This document shows positions 61,205-64,000 of a DNA stretch of 64,000 nucleotides, in pieces (position 1 is the stretch's first letter; each line of letters begins with the position of its first letter). The DNA comes from Aeromicrobium piscarium (GTDB lineage Bacteria; Actinomycetota; Actinomycetes; Propionibacteriales; Nocardioidaceae), in assembly GCF_007421815.1 (NCBI RefSeq), contig NZ_VLNT01000002.1:330634-394633 (forward strand). Direction: 5' to 3'. The notes beneath the pieces are model-generated. The model saw only the letters and a program-made list of their open reading frames with translations, was not told the origin of the DNA and made no database searches. A program made the position numbers and the translations under genes.

Positions 61205-61216
61205 ACGATGACTATA
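61193..61216. promoter_or_regulatory. CmtR operator overlapping promoter and start codon
   Basis: TATAGTCATC (61193-61202) and GATGACTATA (61207-61216) are perfect ten-base arms around four bases. The minus-strand -10 box TATAGT and the first codons of cmtR lie within the site. A bound repressor would cover the transcription start and block both cmtR and the ATPase gene. Confidence 0.8.
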
Positions 61217-61321
61217 CAGCGGTTGGTGACCAGTCATGGGTTCGATTCGGTCGCAGCCACCCCGTCCCACCTGCGTGCCTGATAGATCCCACCTCTAGCA
61301 CCCCCTCGAACGGACGACGCA

Positions 61322-61963
61322 ATGAACACTGCCGCTATCGCGCTCGCGCTCTACTTGGCGTACCTCGCGATCGCCTTCGGACTGCGAACATGGCTGCTCT
61401 ATCGACGGACCGGCACCACCGGCTTTCACGGCCTGACCGGACCTTTGGGATCACCGGGCTGGTGGGGCGGCGTTGGGTTCATCGCTGCACTATTGACGGG
61501 GTTGGCTGCCCCCATCCTGCAACTGATCGGTCTCATCGACCCTGTCACGGTGTTGGACACCACTGCCGGCTACCTAATCGGGCTGGCTCTTACGTTGACA
61601 GGCACGGTGTTCACACTGGCCGCGCAACAGGCTATGGGCCAGCACTGGCGCGTCGGTGTGAGGAAAGACGAGAGAACCGAGCTCGTGCGGACCGGAGTCT
61701 TCGCTGTCGTCCGCAACCCCTTCTTCAGCGGCCTGCTGATCACGGCCACTGGGCTTGCGCTCCTGACCCCGAACTTGATCGCACTTGTCGCCCTCACTGC
61801 GCTGGTTACGGCAATCGAACTCCAAGTCCGAGCCGTCGAAGAGCCCTACCTGCACTCCACCCACACCGCCGACTACGACGATTACGCCGCGCGGGTCGGG
61901 CGCTTCGCCCCTCGTATCGGCAAGCTCCGGCCGATCGCACCAACCGCGAAACGCGCCGGCTAA
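61322..61963 (+). CDS. ICMT-like methyltransferase family membrane protein
   Basis: The 213-residue membrane protein has about five helices and the isoprenylcysteine-carboxyl-methyltransferase-type C-terminal block: QHWRVGVRKDERTELVRTGVFAVVRNPFFSG and VRAVEEPYL. Bacterial relatives methylate lipids or unknown substrates and often lie in heavy-metal cassettes. It is divergent from cmtR and may be controlled by the same operator about 106 bases upstream. Start at 61322 is only loosely supported. The substrate is unknown. Confidence 0.75.
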   Translation: MNTAAIALALYLAYLAIAFGLRTWLLYRRTGTTGFHGLTGPLGSPGWWGGVGFIAALLTGLAAPILQLIGLIDPVTVLDTTAGYLIGLALTLTGTVFTLAAQQAMGQHWRVGVRKDERTELVRTGVFAVVRNPFFSGLLITATGLALLTPNLIALVALTALVTAIELQVRAVEEPYLHSTHTADYDDYAARVGRFAPRIGKLRPIAPTAKRAG

Positions 61964-62095
61964 GCAGGACAATAGGCACGGAAGTTCCGGCCCTCTGAAG
62001 TATGAAATTCCGGCGATTCAAACAATCAGTCGTCCCGATTCCCGCCACGCAAGCCACTGTGACTCTTGCGGGCACGGTCACCGCACCTAGTGGAC

Positions 62096-62386
62096 ATGAC
62101 AACGAGCAATCTGGTCCAGCGGGCCGCTGGCCCTGACTTCGGGGCAGTCGGCGGGTCCGGCAATCTGCGCCAAATCATCGGAGCACTGCTGACCTATGGG
62201 CTGATGTTCGCCTGCCTGATGCTCATCATCTCCGCTGCAGCGTGGGCGATCTCATCATCCAACGGCAGTTGGCAGTCGGCCGCGAAGGCGAAGGCTGGCG
62301 TGTTCGTCGCGCTCGGCGGCGCGGCACTGACGGGCGGGGCGCTTGCGTGGGCGAACTGGTTGCTCGACGTCGGCGCCGCTCTCTGA
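62096..62386 (+). CDS. Two-helix membrane protein of the conjugation machine (DUF6112-like)
   Basis: The 96-residue protein begins with a polar stretch holding PDFGAVGGSGNLRQIIGALLTYGLM and has two membrane helices, the second in GVFVALGGAALTGGALAWANWLL. This size and plan recall VirB2-like pilins or small pore subunits of actinobacterial conjugative elements. It has a paralogue 59 bases downstream. No good Shine-Dalgarno is visible. Confidence 0.75.
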   Translation: MTTSNLVQRAAGPDFGAVGGSGNLRQIIGALLTYGLMFACLMLIISAAAWAISSSNGSWQSAAKAKAGVFVALGGAALTGGALAWANWLLDVGAAL

Positions 62387-62445
62387 CCGCGTCCGCTGAC
62401 GTACCTGTCGGACAGACCGTCCTGTGACCCTTGCTAGGAGGAATC

Positions 62446-62763
62446 ATGCTTCAACTCGACCTGCTACCCACGATCGTGCAGCTTCTGCCGATGGACATCA
62501 CCATCGATCCGAACTCCAACGGGCTGCCCGGGATCGGGCAGCTCCGCAAGATCGTCGGCGCGTCCATGACGGTCGGTCTGATCTTGGCCGTCTTGGCGCT
62601 GATCATTTCGGCCGTGGTGTGGGCGATGGGCGCGAACGCGTCTAACCCACACCTGGCTGGGCGCGGGAAGTTCGGGGTCGTGATCGCGCTTGGCGCCGCG
62701 ATTGTCACCGGCGCCTCGGTCGCGTTGGTCAACTTCTTCTGGAACGTCGGCCAAGCGGTCTGA
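62446..62763 (+). CDS. Two-helix membrane protein, paralogue of the preceding gene
   Basis: The 105-residue protein shares layout with its neighbour: a polar lead containing PNSNGLPGIGQLRKIVGASMTVGLI, then two helices, with GVVIALGAAIVTGASVALVNFFWN corresponding to the second. AGGAGG lies five bases upstream. A pair of such small membrane proteins directly before the TrbL-like gene fits the order of pilin or pore and channel genes in Gram-positive type IV secretion. Confidence 0.78.
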   Translation: MLQLDLLPTIVQLLPMDITIDPNSNGLPGIGQLRKIVGASMTVGLILAVLALIISAVVWAMGANASNPHLAGRGKFGVVIALGAAIVTGASVALVNFFWNVGQAV

Positions 62764-62793
62764 GTCGAACGCGAATCGAGAAGGAGCAGAGCG

Positions 62794-64000
62794 ATGGTCG
62801 ACGTATGCGACGTCCCCGTGGTCTCCACCGTGTGCGACAAGGCCGGCGACGCTGCCGCCAGCTTGGTCACCGCTCCCTTCGATTGGCTCGCCGAGGGCAT
62901 GGGCAACGCCGCGGAGTGGATGTTCAAGTCCGTGTGGAACGTCTTCGACTCCACCACCTCGGTCGACATCACCAGCGACGAATACATGAAGGTCTACAAC
63001 ATCCTGTTCGGCGTCGCGGTCTTCGTGATGCTCGGCTTCTTCCTCCTCCAGGTCATCGGCGGCATGGTCCGACGAGAACCCGCAGCCCTGACCCGCGCAC
63101 TCACCGGCCTGGCCAAATCGATCCTCGGGTCCTTCGTCGCGATCACCCTGCTCGCCCTCGCCCTGGAGATCACCGACCAGCTCACCATCGGGATCGTCAA
63201 CGCGGCCGGCACCAACATGAACGAGATGGGCGACCGCGTTGCCCTGCTCGCGGTCGGGATCGGCGGACTCAGCCTCAAAGCCCCCGGCGCAGCCGCGATC
63301 CTGACGATCTTCCTCGCCGGACTCTCCATCGGTGCCGCGGTCATCGTGTGGATCAGCCTGCTGGTCCGCAAGGCCCTGCTGCTGGTCGCGATCGTGTTCG
63401 CGCCCGTGGCCCTGGCCGGTGCCTCGTGGGATCAGACCCGGGGCTGGATCGGCAAGTGGGCCACGTTCGTGATCGCGCTGATCTTGTCCAAACTCGTGCT
63501 CGTGGTGATTTTCCTGCTCGCCACCGCCCAAGTTTCCGCGCCGATCGACGCCGACCTGCAGTCGGTCAGCGAACCGATCGCCGGCGTCGTGCTGATGCTG
63601 ATGGCCGGGTTCGCGCCGTACATGACCTACAAGGCGATCAGCTTCATGGGCTTCGACATGTACCACGCCATGTCGGCCGAACAAGAGACCAAGTCGTCGA
63701 TGAACCGGCCCCTTCCGATCCGAACCGGCGCAGGCTCGAATGGCATGGTCCCGAAGATCCTCGGCGGCGACGGCGGAGGATCCGGTAGCGCAGGGCGGGG
63801 CGCCGCACCTGCTGCCGCCCCCAACGGAGGCGCCGCAATCAGCGGCGCCGGCGGCGCTTCGTCGGGCGGGGCCGCGGCAGGCGGAGTCATGGCCGCCGGT
63901 GCCGTGGCAGCCAAGAAGGCCGCGACGGCCGGTCCGAAGATGGGCAACTACGTGGCCGCGCAGTCCTCGGGCCAAGCCGAGCAAGCAAGTGCACCCGCCG
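62794..64000 (+). CDS. TrbL/VirB6-like conjugal transfer membrane protein (partial, runs off right edge)
   Basis: About 402 residues are visible. After an N-terminal soluble stretch (DVCDVPVVSTVCDKAGDAA) come several membrane helices (NILFGVAVFVMLGFFLLQVIGG; ILGSFVAITLLALALEI; ILTIFLAGLSIGAAVIVWISLLV; ALLLVAIVFAPVALAG; KLVLVVIFLLATAQV) with FAPYMTYKAISFMGF. This is the VirB6/TrbL pattern of type IV secretion channel proteins. The last 80 residues are rich in Gly, Ala and Ser. AAGGAG lies upstream of the ATG. Confidence 0.87.
   Translation, partial: MVDVCDVPVVSTVCDKAGDAAASLVTAPFDWLAEGMGNAAEWMFKSVWNVFDSTTSVDITSDEYMKVYNILFGVAVFVMLGFFLLQVIGGMVRREPAALTRALTGLAKSILGSFVAITLLALALEITDQLTIGIVNAAGTNMNEMGDRVALLAVGIGGLSLKAPGAAAILTIFLAGLSIGAAVIVWISLLVRKALLLVAIVFAPVALAGASWDQTRGWIGKWATFVIALILSKLVLVVIFLLATAQVSAPIDADLQSVSEPIAGVVLMLMAGFAPYMTYKAISFMGFDMYHAMSAEQETKSSMNRPLPIRTGAGSNGMVPKILGGDGGGSGSAGRGAAPAAAPNGGAAISGAGGASSGGAAAGGVMAAGAVAAKKAATAGPKMGNYVAAQSSGQAEQASAPA

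Noticed and set aside
62464-63984. 506-codon open frame on the minus strand opposite the TrbL-like gene
   Set aside because: The plus strand has ribosome sites and membrane proteins in the expected order; the minus product is low-complexity and charged with no recognisable fold.
5870-64000. Integrase, excisionase, coupling protein or VirB4 gene
   Set aside because: Looked for because the island appears conjugative, but no product with tyrosine or serine recombinase, VirD4/TraG or VirB4 motifs is present in the window.
1-64000. CRISPR arrays, rRNA genes or known riboswitches
   Set aside because: No regularly spaced direct repeats, rRNA stretches or recognisable riboswitch leaders were seen.

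Overview
The window is high-GC DNA from an actinobacterium. The GAF-ANTAR protein, a DUF4192 protein, a mycobacterial-type SOS box, a CmtR-type cadmium sensor and many apparently leaderless transcripts suggest the Mycobacteriales or a close relative. Genus cannot be fixed from the sequence alone.

Layout. (1) 1-5828 looks like ordinary chromosome: an IclR regulator (cut by the left edge), a crotonase-fold protein and an SsuABC-type ABC importer in one coupled minus-strand operon, then an epimerase-like protein and a GAF-ANTAR antiterminator ending in a strong hairpin. (2) At 5832-5868 lies the 3' end of a tRNA-Met gene (minus strand) without its 5' half. This is the pattern left by an element that integrates in a tRNA 3' end, so I place the island boundary here. 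Everything to the right reads as a mobile element that continues beyond 64000. (3) 6089-11915: copper operon (P-type ATPase copB, DUF6153, DUF305, a repeat lipoprotein, DUF3152, cueP) behind a CsoR-type palindrome, interrupted upstream by an IS3-family remnant. (4) 12.7-20.3 kb: a defence-like block with an unknown protein, TcmP, a DUF5131 three-Cys protein under a perfect SOS box, a type II restriction-modification pair and a DUF4192 protein. (5) 20.3-30.1 kb: large arsenic cluster with MFS and flavoprotein genes, an ArsR-acetyltransferase fusion, ArsO-like monooxygenase, two further ArsR regulators, Acr3, three arsenate reductases (one fused to a helix-turn-helix domain) and thioredoxin reductase. 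(6) 30.0-35.3 kb: complete pstSCAB-phoU operon with a PHO box and a response-regulator-like protein with a degenerate receiver.

(7) 35.5-64.0 kb: conjugation and maintenance module. It holds a MobF relaxase-helicase with stacked inverted repeats (candidate oriT) upstream, secreted proteins, a Tad/Flp pilus locus (SAF protein, TadZ, TadA, TadB, TadC, Flp, TadE/F/G-like), a giant membrane LysM-BTAD protein, a Ser/Thr kinase, a primase-polymerase, a ParB-like protein, an M23 peptidase, two paralogous two-helix membrane proteins and a TrbL/VirB6-like protein cut by the right edge. A second cargo block (57576-61963: VKOR, DsbA-like thioredoxin, Cd/Pb-type ATPase, CmtR, ICMT-like methyltransferase) sits inside this module.

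How the parts fit: the element appears to be a conjugative island carrying resistance to copper, arsenic and cadmium or lead. The phosphate transporter next to the arsenic genes may help the host take up phosphate in the presence of arsenate. Several metal regulators start at the first base of their transcripts, with palindromic operators over the promoter. No integrase, coupling protein or VirB4 homologue is visible, so these presumably lie to the right of the window.
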